A stretch of 27,271 nucleotides of DNA, taken from assembly GCA_024640385.1 (NCBI GenBank), contig JAHEFC010000003.1:1-27271 (forward strand). The letters run 5' to 3'. Positions 8,031 through 14,992 of the stretch are shown one piece after another (the stretch's first letter is position 1; each line of letters starts with the position of its first letter). The notes under the pieces were generated by a model. That model did not search any database, had not been told where the DNA came from, and saw only the letters and a program-made list of their open reading frames with translations. This DNA comes from Sphingobacteriales bacterium (GTDB lineage: Bacteria > Bacteroidota > Bacteroidia > Chitinophagales > Chitinophagaceae). The translations under genes were made by a program, and so were the position numbers.

Positions 8031-9713
8031 ATGAATACATATGATGCAATTGTAGTGGGTAGCGGCATAAGCGGCGGTTGGGCTGCAAAAGAACTTTGCG
8101 AGAAAGGCATTAAAACGCTTTTACTAGAACGTGGTCGCAATGTGGAGCACCTTAAAGATTATCCAACGGCTACCATGAATCCCTGGGAATTCAAACACCG
8201 CGGCAGATTGGATAAACTCAAAAAAGAAAATCCCATTGTTGGCAGATGTTATGCGCTTGACGAAGCCACGGAGCATTTCTTTGTGAAAGACCATGAACAT
8301 CCCTATGTGCAGGATAAACCTTTCGACTGGATACGGGGATACCAGGTGGGGGGTAAATCCCTGATCTGGGCCAGGCAAACACAGCGATGGAGCAATTATG
8401 ATTTTGAAGGGCCGGCCCGTGACGGTTTTGCAATAGACTGGCCCATCCGTTACAAAGACCTGGCACCATGGTACAGCTATGTTGAAAAATTCATCGGCAT
8501 CAGCGGAAACAGGGACGGCCTGGATACCCTGCCCGATTGCGAATCACTTCCCGCATTCGAGATGAACTGCGTGGAGAAGGATATGAGCGGTAAGATCGGT
8601 GCAGCAAACAAAAACTGGAATGTAGTGCAGGGTCGCTGTGCGCACCTGACAAAACCCGCACCCATTCATCAGCAGCAGGGCCGGGGACAATGCCAGGCCC
8701 GGCATTTATGCTATCGTGGCTGTCCTTTTGGAGCTTATTTCAGTTCCAATTCTTCTACCATTCCCTGGGCCATGAAAACCGGCAACTTAACACTGCAGCC
8801 AAATAGTGTGGTACATTCTGTGATCTTCGACGATGCCAAGGGCAAGGTGACCGGCGTGCGGGTAGTGGATGCAGTAACTAAAAAGATGACCGAGTATTAT
8901 GCCAAGATCATTTTTCTGAATGCAGCCTGCCTGAACACCAATCTGATCGCACTCAATTCAACATCAAAAAGATTTCCTAACGGCTTGGGGAACGACAACG
9001 GGTTATTAGGAAAATATATGGCCTTTCATAATTACCGGGGTGTTATCTCCGGAAGCGTGGAGGGATATGAAGACAAATATTATTTCGGCCGAAGGCCCAC
9101 TCAACCCATGTTGCCGAATTTCAGGAATGTGAAGAAACAGGATACGGATTTCCTAAGGGGCTATATGACTTTTTTTGAGACCTCCCGTACAGGATGGCAG
9201 CAGGGGCTGGGCCAGAACGGTATTGGAGCCGATTTCAAGAATGCCATTACGGAACCCGGGCCATGGCATGTATTCATGATGATGCAGGGCGAACACGTAC
9301 CCGAAGAAAGCAGCAGGGTTTACCTGCACAAAGACCTGAAAGATGCCTGGGGCATGCCACAGCTGGTAACGGATATTGACTATAACGAGAACGATCTTAA
9401 GGTGATGAAAGACTTCCACCAGCAGGGTTCAGAAATGCTGGCAGCAGCGGGAGTGAAGAATATCAGCACCAGCGACAGCAAGCAGGCGCCGGGGTTAGAC
9501 ATCCATGAAATGGGAGGAATCAGGATGGGCAATGATCCTAAAACATCATTACTCAACAAATGGAACCAGTTCCATCATGCGCCAAACGTATTTGTGACGG
9601 ATGGGGCCTGCATGGTATCCACCTCCACCCAGAACCCTTCACTGACCTTTATGGCCTTGACCGCCAGGGCGGTAGACCATGCGGTCAGTGAAATGAGGAA
9701 GGGGAATATTTGA
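8031..9713 (+). CDS. GMC-family FAD-dependent dehydrogenase, paralog 5 (divergent active site)
   Basis: 560 aa from ATG 8031 (MNTYDAIVV); an in-frame TTG at 8016 lies inside the preceding repeat and is not preferred. It has the Rossmann G-S-G-I-S-G, Cys221/Cys227/Cys231 as C-X5-C-X3-C, and His492 and Asn535, so it should still bind FAD and a cluster. It is nevertheless the outlier of the five. The block after the catalytic His reads GGIRMG instead of GTARMG. The LMDHH signature is replaced by MAFHN. The YGRRPNGIYIPR block becomes FGRRPTQPMLPN, and DLDFEANAKDG becomes NYDFEGPARDG. These are concentrated changes in the substrate half with cofactor motifs kept, which suggests a different substrate, not decay. 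It is the member nearest the small-subunit gene. Confidence 0.87.
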   Translation: MNTYDAIVVGSGISGGWAAKELCEKGIKTLLLERGRNVEHLKDYPTATMNPWEFKHRGRLDKLKKENPIVGRCYALDEATEHFFVKDHEHPYVQDKPFDWIRGYQVGGKSLIWARQTQRWSNYDFEGPARDGFAIDWPIRYKDLAPWYSYVEKFIGISGNRDGLDTLPDCESLPAFEMNCVEKDMSGKIGAANKNWNVVQGRCAHLTKPAPIHQQQGRGQCQARHLCYRGCPFGAYFSSNSSTIPWAMKTGNLTLQPNSVVHSVIFDDAKGKVTGVRVVDAVTKKMTEYYAKIIFLNAACLNTNLIALNSTSKRFPNGLGNDNGLLGKYMAFHNYRGVISGSVEGYEDKYYFGRRPTQPMLPNFRNVKKQDTDFLRGYMTFFETSRTGWQQGLGQNGIGADFKNAITEPGPWHVFMMMQGEHVPEESSRVYLHKDLKDAWGMPQLVTDIDYNENDLKVMKDFHQQGSEMLAAAGVKNISTSDSKQAPGLDIHEMGGIRMGNDPKTSLLNKWNQFHHAPNVFVTDGACMVSTSTQNPSLTFMALTARAVDHAVSEMRKGNI

Positions 9714-9714
9714 G

Positions 9715-9796
9715 ATTGGCGAATTGGCGGATTGGCGGATTAAAAGAGAGCTGAATTTTATAAAATTCGCCAATCCGTTAATCCGTAAATCCGATA
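9715..9796. repeat. ATTGGCGG-type inverted-repeat array before the small-subunit gene
   Basis: Left arm: ATTGGCGA, ATTGGCGG, ATTGGCGG with 8-nt spacing (9715-9741). Centre: ATTTTATAAAAT. Right arm: CGCCAATCCG, TTAATCCG, TAAATCCG (about 9767-9792). It forms a terminator-like hairpin 1 nt after the GMC5 stop. A single arm of the same unit type (AATCCGCCAATC) recurs after recA at about 23955-23985. Confidence 0.8.
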
Positions 9797-9834
9797 ATTA
9801 AATAGTAAATTGATAACCTTTATAACTTGAAATT

Positions 9835-10407
9835 ATGAACAGACGCGAAGCATTGAATATGGTCGCCTTGCTGATGGGCGGTACCGTAGTTGGAGGCACA
9901 GTTTTCCTCGAAGGATGTAAAACTGCTGACAAAAAAGTTGCAGCGGCACTTCCACTGACGGCAGACCAGATCGCTTTCCTGGATGAAGTGGCGGAAACCA
10001 TCATCCCGGCAACAAGTACACCAGGAGCCAAGGCTGCAAAAGTGGGCGAATTCATGCATACCATGGTGACAGATTGTTACGATGAGAAAGATCAGACCAC
10101 ATTTATCGAAGGCCTTGGTAAACTGAATGAAGCCAGCGAAACCAAATTCAAGTCTGATTTTATGAAGCTAACGCCTGAACAGCGTAAAGAACTGCTCATC
10201 GGAATTGATAAAGAAGCAAAAGATTATGCGGGCAGCAAGAAGAAAGAAGATCCCAATCACTACTTCACACTAATGAAACAACTGACCCTATTAGGCTATT
10301 TCAGCTCAGAAGTGGGAGCAACACAGGCACTTCGCTATGTTGCTGTTCCCGGAAAATATGAGGGCTGCATCGACTATAAAAAAGGTGACAAGGCCTGGGC
10401 CATTTAG
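9835..10407 (+). CDS. Gluconate 2-dehydrogenase subunit 3 family Tat lipoprotein
   Basis: 190 aa. The N-terminus is a twin-arginine signal (NRREAL, residues 2-7, then a hydrophobic stretch) ending in a lipobox-like LEGC with Cys28 as lipidation site. The mature part resembles the Gluconate_2-dh3 family (TADQIAFLDEVAETIIPAT near the start, a GCIDYK segment near the end). In known systems this small subunit carries the only Tat signal and carries the folded, signal-less GMC catalytic subunit across the membrane. It is the only such gene in the window, next to five GMC genes that lack signals, so it probably serves several of them (inference). A lipid anchor would hold the complexes on a periplasmic membrane face. 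No cytochrome c subunit is encoded nearby, so the electron acceptor is not in this window. Confidence 0.85.
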   Translation: MNRREALNMVALLMGGTVVGGTVFLEGCKTADKKVAAALPLTADQIAFLDEVAETIIPATSTPGAKAAKVGEFMHTMVTDCYDEKDQTTFIEGLGKLNEASETKFKSDFMKLTPEQRKELLIGIDKEAKDYAGSKKKEDPNHYFTLMKQLTLLGYFSSEVGATQALRYVAVPGKYEGCIDYKKGDKAWAI

Positions 10408-10442
10408 TTTGTTATCATTTAATCATCCATAATAACTCAGCA

Positions 10443-11291
10443 ATGAACAGAAGGCAGTTCGTTAAGAACTCAGGTCTTGTTGCAGCAGCAGCTGCTTTAG
10501 GCTTACCTGATTTTAGCACAAAAAAAATTGGTGACTTTGGCATTCAGCTTTATACGCTAAGGGATATCATCGGGAAAGATCCCAAAGGTGTTCTTAAACA
10601 ACTCTCCAATTTTGGCTATAAACAAATTGAAAGCTATAGCGGACCTCAGGGGATCTTCTGGGGCATGAGCCATACCGAATTCAAATCCTACCTGGACAGC
10701 GTTGGTATCAAGATCGTATCCAGTCACTACGACTGGAAAAAAGATACAGAAAAGCTGGCTCCCCAGGCAGCAGAGATCGGTATGAAATACCTGATCTGCC
10801 CATATCTCGGCAAACAAAAATCAATGGATGATTACAAACGTACCGCTGATGAATTCAACAAGGCTGGTGAGATCTGTAAGAAGAACGGTATCAGGTTCGC
10901 TTACCATAACCATGGCTATTCATTCGAAGCCGTTGATGGAGTTTATCCCCAGGATCTGATGATGAACGGCACCGATCCTGCATTGGTAGATTTTGAAATG
11001 GATATCTACTGGGTGGCAACCGTGGGCCAGGATCCTGAAGCCTGGCTGAAAAAATATCCCAACAGGTGGAAACTGGTGCATGTGAAAGACCGCGGTAAGA
11101 ATTTCCCTGCCGGCCAGGCCGATGCTTCTGTTGACCTCGGTACGGGTACACTGGATTTCTCAAAGATCCTGAAAACTGCAAAAAAATCCGGTGTCGGGAA
11201 TTTTATTGTTGAGCAGGAACGTTACGATAATACCACTTCTATCAAATGTGCCGAATCAAACGCGGCTTACATGAAGAAGTTGTCGATATAA
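10443..11291 (+). CDS. Tat-exported sugar phosphate isomerase/epimerase-like TIM-barrel protein
   Basis: 282 aa. The Tat signal is NRRQFVKNSG plus an alanine-rich hydrophobic stretch (residues 2-20). The mature protein is an AP-endonuclease-2 type TIM barrel starting at IGDFGIQLYTLRD. Candidate active-site residues are His155/His157 (AYHNHGY), Glu185 and Asp187 (DFEMDIYW), His213 (LVHVKD) and Glu257 (IVEQE). This class includes inosose dehydratase-like and 3-keto-sugar-processing enzymes. With the first gene of the window it brackets the GMC array, so acting on the keto products of those dehydrogenases is the best guess. It starts 35 nt after the small subunit and is followed by the terminator that ends the locus. 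The exact reaction is not assignable from sequence. Confidence 0.82.
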   Translation: MNRRQFVKNSGLVAAAAALGLPDFSTKKIGDFGIQLYTLRDIIGKDPKGVLKQLSNFGYKQIESYSGPQGIFWGMSHTEFKSYLDSVGIKIVSSHYDWKKDTEKLAPQAAEIGMKYLICPYLGKQKSMDDYKRTADEFNKAGEICKKNGIRFAYHNHGYSFEAVDGVYPQDLMMNGTDPALVDFEMDIYWVATVGQDPEAWLKKYPNRWKLVHVKDRGKNFPAGQADASVDLGTGTLDFSKILKTAKKSGVGNFIVEQERYDNTTSIKCAESNAAYMKKLSI

Positions 11292-11312
11292 TTTTTACAA
11301 CTACCTGATAGT

Positions 11313-11345
11313 AAAGCATGATCTTTGGAGATCATGCTTTTTTTA
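11313..11345 (+). terminator. Rho-independent terminator ending the sugar-oxidation locus
   Basis: Perfect 12-bp stem AAAGCATGATCT (11313-11324), loop TTGG, and AGATCATGCTTT (11329-11340), running into seven Ts (11338-11344). It is the cleanest terminator in the window and marks the end of the GMC/isomerase unit. The next gene starts only 11 nt beyond it. Confidence 0.9.
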
Positions 11346-11355
11346 TAACTATTAT

Positions 11356-11778
11356 ATGAAACATCTGCTGCTTTACACAGTGCTTATTCTCTCTGTCACC
11401 TGCCAGGCACAGGATAAAGACAAAGAAGCCATACTGAAGATACTCGACAACCAGACCAAGGCCTGGAATAAAGGGGATGTAGAAAATTTCATGGTAGGCT
11501 ACTGGAACAATGATTCATTGATGTATGTTGGCAAAGGCGGCATCACTTACGGATACAACCCGACACTGGAGAATTACAAAAAAAACTACGGAAGTAAAGA
11601 GAAGATGGGTGAACTCACCTTTACCATTCTTCATGTGAAACGCCTCTCGCCGGAGTATTACCAGGTAGTAGGGAAATGGCATCTGAAACGGAGCGTTGGA
11701 GACGTGGGCGGATACTATACCCTCCTCTTCCGAAAGATCAAGGGCGAATGGGTGATCATCAGCGACCACAGCTCCTGA
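11356..11778 (+). CDS. Exported NTF2-like (DUF4440/SnoaL-type) protein
   Basis: 140 aa with a Sec signal peptide (hydrophobic residues 3-15, probable cleavage after the QA at about residue 18). The mature part fits the cone-shaped NTF2-like fold: an opening helix KEAILKILDNQTKAWNKGD, then NFMVGYWNNDSLMYVG and strands ending FRKIKGEWVIISDHSS. This closely resembles small DUF4440 proteins. Members include catalytic and purely binding proteins, so no function is assigned. The gene lies directly after the terminator at 11313-11345 and 80 nt before the prohibitin-like gene. No promoter was recognised in the 11-nt gap; transcription may start inside or before the terminator. Confidence 0.75.
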   Translation: MKHLLLYTVLILSVTCQAQDKDKEAILKILDNQTKAWNKGDVENFMVGYWNNDSLMYVGKGGITYGYNPTLENYKKNYGSKEKMGELTFTILHVKRLSPEYYQVVGKWHLKRSVGDVGGYYTLLFRKIKGEWVIISDHSS

Positions 11779-11782
11779 AGAA

Positions 11783-11822
11783 TTTTTTTGACTTTTTACT
11801 TTTTCACCCCCTGCAACCTTTA
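11783..11822. repeat. Mixed short-repeat remnant (TTTTTGACT and CTGCAACCTT units)
   Basis: The 80-nt gap 11779-11858 holds TTTTTGACTTTTTACTTTTT, matching the units after the first isomerase gene, followed by CTGCAACCTTT, matching the right-arm end of the CAGGTTG arrays. It is one junction carrying pieces of two repeat alphabets. Confidence 0.55.
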
Positions 11823-11858
11823 GAACTATTTACCAATCTATTAACAAAACCATTCAAT

Positions 11859-12764
11859 ATGTTTCTCCTCATCCTTTCAGTTATCATCATTGTTGCAAGC
11901 CTGGCACTCTCCCGCCAGGAAGAGCCATTCAAAAAGATAGCCAAGGGAGTTCGTATAGTCGGCGGTATCCTGCTACTGGTAGGCATCCTCAGCTCTTGCT
12001 TTGTACAGATCGATGCCGGATTCGTAGGTGTAAAATCACTTTTCGGTAAAGTACAGAACGACGTGCTTAACTCGGGCCTGAATTTCGTCAACCCACTGGT
12101 TGAAGTACGCGAAATGGATATCCGCACTCAAACCTATACGATGAGCGGTATACAGGATGAAGGTCATAAAGCCGGAGACGACGCCATCAGGGTACTTACT
12201 GCGGACGGTCTCGAAGTGACCATCGACCTTTCCGTATTGTATCGTCTATCACCCGACCAGGCTCCAAGACTGATCCGTGAGATCGGTGTGAATTATGAAG
12301 ATAAGATCGTAAGACCGATCACACGTACACGCATACGCGACAACGCCGTCTATTATGAAGCCGTTTCATTATTCTCCAATAAAAGGGATGAATTCCAGCA
12401 CAGGATCTTCAAATCCATTGATGAAGATTTCCGAAAAAGAGGATTGGAGCTGGAGAACCTGCTGGTCAGGAACATCACACTTCCCGGACCTGTGAAGGCA
12501 GCCATTGAAAGAAAAATAGAAGCCGAACAGGAGGCCCAGAAAATGCAGTTCGTGCTGCAGAAAGAAAAACAGGAAGCAGAACGTAAACGTGTGGAAGCCC
12601 AGGGTATTTCTGATTATCAGCGTATCATCAGCGAGTCTTTGTCCGACAGGCAGTTGCAATACGAGCAGATCAAAGCAATGAAAGAGCTCGCCGGCTCACA
12701 AAATTCCAAGATCATAGTAATGCCCTCCAAGGGAGGAGCACCGTTGTTGATCAACGCCCAATAA
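11859..12764 (+). CDS. Prohibitin-family (SPFH/Band 7) membrane protein
   Basis: 301 aa from ATG 11859. An upstream in-frame extension to 11676 overlaps the preceding gene and its first residues look like shadow translation. There are two N-terminal hydrophobic segments (about residues 1-17 and 30-45). A Band 7 domain follows: DAGFVGVKSLFGKVQNDVL, GLNFVNPL, TADGLEVTIDLSVLYR, VRPITRTRIRD. The C-terminal half is a charged coiled coil rich in E/K/Q (about residues 215-275). Prohibitin-like proteins assemble into large membrane rings and influence membrane organisation and proteolysis; the precise role here is unknown. The gene ends 2 nt before a palindromic repeat array that separates it from the convergent dodecin gene. 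Confidence 0.87.
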   Translation: MFLLILSVIIIVASLALSRQEEPFKKIAKGVRIVGGILLLVGILSSCFVQIDAGFVGVKSLFGKVQNDVLNSGLNFVNPLVEVREMDIRTQTYTMSGIQDEGHKAGDDAIRVLTADGLEVTIDLSVLYRLSPDQAPRLIREIGVNYEDKIVRPITRTRIRDNAVYYEAVSLFSNKRDEFQHRIFKSIDEDFRKRGLELENLLVRNITLPGPVKAAIERKIEAEQEAQKMQFVLQKEKQEAERKRVEAQGISDYQRIISESLSDRQLQYEQIKAMKELAGSQNSKIIVMPSKGGAPLLINAQ

Positions 12765-12766
12765 TA

Positions 12767-12832
12767 GTTACAGGTTGCAGGTTACAGGTTGCAGGTTGCA
12801 ACCTGTAACCTGCAACCTGTAACCTGTAACCT
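12767..12832. repeat. Palindromic CAGGTTG/CAGGTTA array between convergent genes
   Basis: The left arm is GTTACAGGTTGCAGGTTACA and so on, and the right arm is CAACCTGTAACCTGCAACC and so on, with almost no loop: an extended near-perfect palindrome. It fills the whole 66-nt gap and its last units touch the TAG of the minus-strand dodecin gene (CTA at 12831-12833). Probably a bidirectional terminator. Confidence 0.85.
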
Positions 12833-13064
12833 ACTTCTTTTTTCCCTTCTTAACGGGCGCTTCGTCTTCTACCCTGAAACTCAACTGGCAGATCACTCCA
12901 AATGTGGTGATCTTTCCGTCCTTGACATGCGCTTTAATGTCTTTAACGTAAACTGAATCGATATTCCTTACAGTTTTTGAAACTTCAGTGACTGCATTGC
13001 GCATAGCATCTGCAATACTTTTCTCAGAATGCGCTATTACTTCAATTACTTTTACAATACCCAT
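12831..13064 (-). CDS. Dodecin-like small protein
   Basis: 77 aa. The beta-alpha-beta-beta pattern and size match dodecin: MGIVKVIEVIAHSEKSI, helix ADAMRNAVTEVSKTV, strands VYVKDIKAHVKDGKI and VICQLSFRVED, then a lysine-rich tail (KKGKKK). Dodecins form 12-mer hollow spheres that store flavins or CoA. Two residues usual in flavin-binding bacterial dodecins are missing: the stacking Trp is Ser37 (NIDSVYV against the usual D-W-F-E-V) and the Gln of the Y-Q-V strand is Gly56 (FGV). Oligomerisation may be kept while ligand binding differs. It is divergent from the amidohydrolase gene and convergent with the prohibitin-like gene. Confidence 0.78.
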   Translation of the reverse strand: MGIVKVIEVIAHSEKSIADAMRNAVTEVSKTVRNIDSVYVKDIKAHVKDGKITTFGVICQLSFRVEDEAPVKKGKKK

Positions 13065-13131
13065 AAAATCAAATTTTAATTAAACAATTACTATCCTAAT
13101 GTAATCAAACGCAGAAGCCTTTGGCTAAATA

Positions 13132-13165
13132 TTGGATGATTGGCTTGTGTCAAATCTTATCTTTC
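13132..13165 (+). promoter_or_regulatory. Candidate Bacteroidota-type promoter for the amidohydrolase gene
   Basis: TTG (13132-13134), a 23-nt spacer, then TATCTTTC (13158-13165), one base from the TAnnTTTG -7 consensus, about 27 nt before ATG 13193. Spacing is at the upper end of the accepted range. The 128-nt divergent gap has no better match, so this is tentative. Confidence 0.35.
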
Positions 13166-13192
13166 GGTAATTTGTTCTACCAAACATCAAAA

Positions 13193-14260
13193 ATGAAAAG
13201 ACTTCTTCCTCTGTGTCTCTGCACCCTCCTCTGCGTCTCTGCGTTCTCCCAACAAAAAATGGATTTTGAGTCCTATAACCCTGTATCAACGCTGGTTGTA
13301 CCGGAACACAAGCTGACCAGGTCGAAATTCCCCTTCATAGATATACATAACCACCAGTTCAATATGCCCACCATGGACCTCGGCACGCTTGTTACAGAGA
13401 TGGACAAGCTCAATATGGCCATCATGGTGAATCTTAGCGGCCAGTCGGGAGACAATATTGTGAAGTCAGTAAACAACATCAAAACAAATTATCCAACCCG
13501 GTTTTTCGTATTTGCCAACGTCGACTGGACGGGAGTTGGTTCACCGGGCTGGGGCGATAAAGCCGCCAAACAGTTGGAAGAAGATGTGAAAAATGGAGCC
13601 CGCGGCCTTAAAGTATATAAGAACCTCGGCTTTTCAGTCAAAGACGTAGACGGAAAGCGTGTGAAAGTGGACGATCCACGCCTTAACCCGGTATGGCAAA
13701 AATGTGCCGAGCTTAAAATACCCGTACTCATTCATACTGCTGATCCCAGGTCATTCTGGGACCCGATCGACGATAAAAACGAAAGATGGCTGGAACTCGT
13801 AACCCATCCTAACCGCAAACGAGGTCCGGATAATCCTGTGCCATTTGAAGACCTGATCCTCGAACAACAGAATATGTTCAGGGCAAACCCCAAAACACCT
13901 TTCATCGCAGCACATTTCGGCTGGCTGCCGAACGATCTCGAAAGGCTCTCCAAACTACTGGACCAGATGCCCAATGTGAATGTTGAATTCGGCGCTGTCA
14001 TTGCAGAACTTGGCCGCCAACCTAAAATGGCAAGGAAGTTTTTTGAAAAATACCAGGACCGTATCCTGTTTGGGAAAGACTCATGGGTTCCGGAAGAATA
14101 TGCCACATATTTCAGGGTGCTGGAAACCGACGATGAATATTTTCCCTACCATAAAAAATATCACGCCTTCTGGAGAATGTACGGACTGGGATTGCCAGAT
14201 AATATTTTGAAGAAGGTATATTACGATAATGCGGCAAGGCTTTTGAAGATAGGGAAATAG
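13193..14260 (+). CDS. Secreted amidohydrolase-2 family metal-dependent hydrolase
   Basis: 355 aa from ATG 13193; an upstream TTG extension to 13121 covers the promoter region and is rejected. The signal peptide is MKRLLPLCLCTLLCVSAFS. Metal-site residues of the Amidohydro_2 TIM barrel are visible: His52 and His54 (DIHNHQ), His181 (LIHTAD), His241 (AAHFG) and Asp296 (FGKDSW). The family includes decarboxylases and lactone or amide hydrolases; the substrate is unknown. Exported copies of this class in Bacteroidota often sit near carbohydrate or aromatic breakdown genes, but the neighbours here give no pathway. The signal-peptide codons coincide with an 8-nt repeat (13209-13244). Its 3' end meets an inverted-repeat array shared with the convergent DsbA-like gene. 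Confidence 0.83.
   Translation: MKRLLPLCLCTLLCVSAFSQQKMDFESYNPVSTLVVPEHKLTRSKFPFIDIHNHQFNMPTMDLGTLVTEMDKLNMAIMVNLSGQSGDNIVKSVNNIKTNYPTRFFVFANVDWTGVGSPGWGDKAAKQLEEDVKNGARGLKVYKNLGFSVKDVDGKRVKVDDPRLNPVWQKCAELKIPVLIHTADPRSFWDPIDDKNERWLELVTHPNRKRGPDNPVPFEDLILEQQNMFRANPKTPFIAAHFGWLPNDLERLSKLLDQMPNVNVEFGAVIAELGRQPKMARKFFEKYQDRILFGKDSWVPEEYATYFRVLETDDEYFPYHKKYHAFWRMYGLGLPDNILKKVYYDNAARLLKIGK
13209..13244 (+). repeat. CTCTGCGT octamer ladder inside the signal-peptide codons
   Basis: CTCTGTGT, CTCTGCAC, CCTC, CTCTGCGT, CTCTGCGT in a row, encoding the Leu/Cys-rich core of the amidohydrolase signal peptide. It has the same short-period style as the intergenic arrays but is coding. Confidence 0.7.
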
Positions 14261-14356
14261 AGAGTTAGGGAGGCAGGGAGACAGAGAGTCAGAATTCTCA
14301 GTGAAGTGGCATTAGGAATCCTTGCTCTCTGTCTCTCTTCCTCTCTGGCTCTCTAT
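14261..14356. repeat. GACAGAGA-type inverted-repeat array at a convergent junction
   Basis: Left arm AGAGTTAGGGAGGCAGGGAG through GACAGAGAGTC (14261-14290); right arm GCTCTCTGTCTCTCTTCC through GGCTCTCTATTTTA (about 14323-14357). It is an imperfect two-armed hairpin between the ends of the amidohydrolase (+) and the DsbA-like protein (-), and a probable bidirectional terminator. The right arm lies inside the DsbA-like coding region. Confidence 0.75.
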
Positions 14357-14992
14357 TTTATCGATCCTCTCCTTCAACGTCTGATAATCCGTATATCCTT
14401 TCGCAATCAAATAGAACTTAAGATCATCAGTTTGAATAAGCACAGCAGGGAAAGCGGTTACCTGCAACTGGCGGCATAAAGAAAAATCGTAGTAGGCTTT
14501 TTCCTTATATTCTTCAGATCTGAGCTTTTCATAAAACGCTTCAGCAGGTATATTATATTTTTCCAGTAAATGCCGGTAAGCTTCATCATCCGTAAGATCA
14601 CGACCTTCTATATGTAAGGCCCGTTGAAGATCCGCAGCAAAATGTACAGTGTCTTCCGGATGATAATCCCTGAACACGGCCATGGCAATAGCGGCTTTCT
14701 CGGAATGAGGGAACCAGTCGCTCTTATCAGGATTATTGATATGCCAGAGATATTCATCCCCGAATTTTACGCCGGTCAGCTCCTCCACATTTTTATATGC
14801 ACCCTGGATATAGCCCGCCATCCTGCCAATATGCTGTGCCGATTCAACAGGTATCATTCCTCCCGAGAGGGTTTCAAAATCCATGCGATCTTTATACTCA
14901 TCATAGATCCTTGTCATCACTTTGCTGAATCCATAGCACCATCCGCAGTAGGCATCATAACAGTAAATCACCAATGGTCTTTTCATGTTCAT
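14312..14992 (-). CDS. DsbA-family thioredoxin-fold protein (CGWC)
   Basis: 226 aa from ATG 14992, whose A is also the last base of the preceding gene's TGA (TGATG), so translation is probably coupled; a second ATG at 14986 is an alternative. The active-site motif is YCGWC at residues 15-19, directly after the first strand (LVIYCYDAY). The long helical insert and the late cis-Pro region (TAFPAVLI) resemble the DsbA/FrnE-like branch, cytosolic because there is no signal peptide. Probable thiol oxidoreductase or GST-kappa-like protein; substrate unknown. The last dozen residues (SQRGRETESKDS) are translated from the inverted-repeat array at 14261-14356, so the family-like fold seems to end near KIE. 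Third gene of an acyltransferase-desaturase-DsbA run. Confidence 0.8.
   Translation of the reverse strand: MNMKRPLVIYCYDAYCGWCYGFSKVMTRIYDEYKDRMDFETLSGGMIPVESAQHIGRMAGYIQGAYKNVEELTGVKFGDEYLWHINNPDKSDWFPHSEKAAIAMAVFRDYHPEDTVHFAADLQRALHIEGRDLTDDEAYRHLLEKYNIPAEAFYEKLRSEEYKEKAYYDFSLCRQLQVTAFPAVLIQTDDLKFYLIAKGYTDYQTLKERIDKIESQRGRETESKDS

Noticed and set aside
11676..11858. In-frame upstream extension of the prohibitin-like gene
   Set aside because: It overlaps the NTF2-like gene and is not related to SPFH proteins; ATG 11859 begins the hydrophobic N-terminus.
13121..13192. TTG start extending the amidohydrolase by 24 residues
   Set aside because: It would bury the signal peptide and covers the likely promoter.
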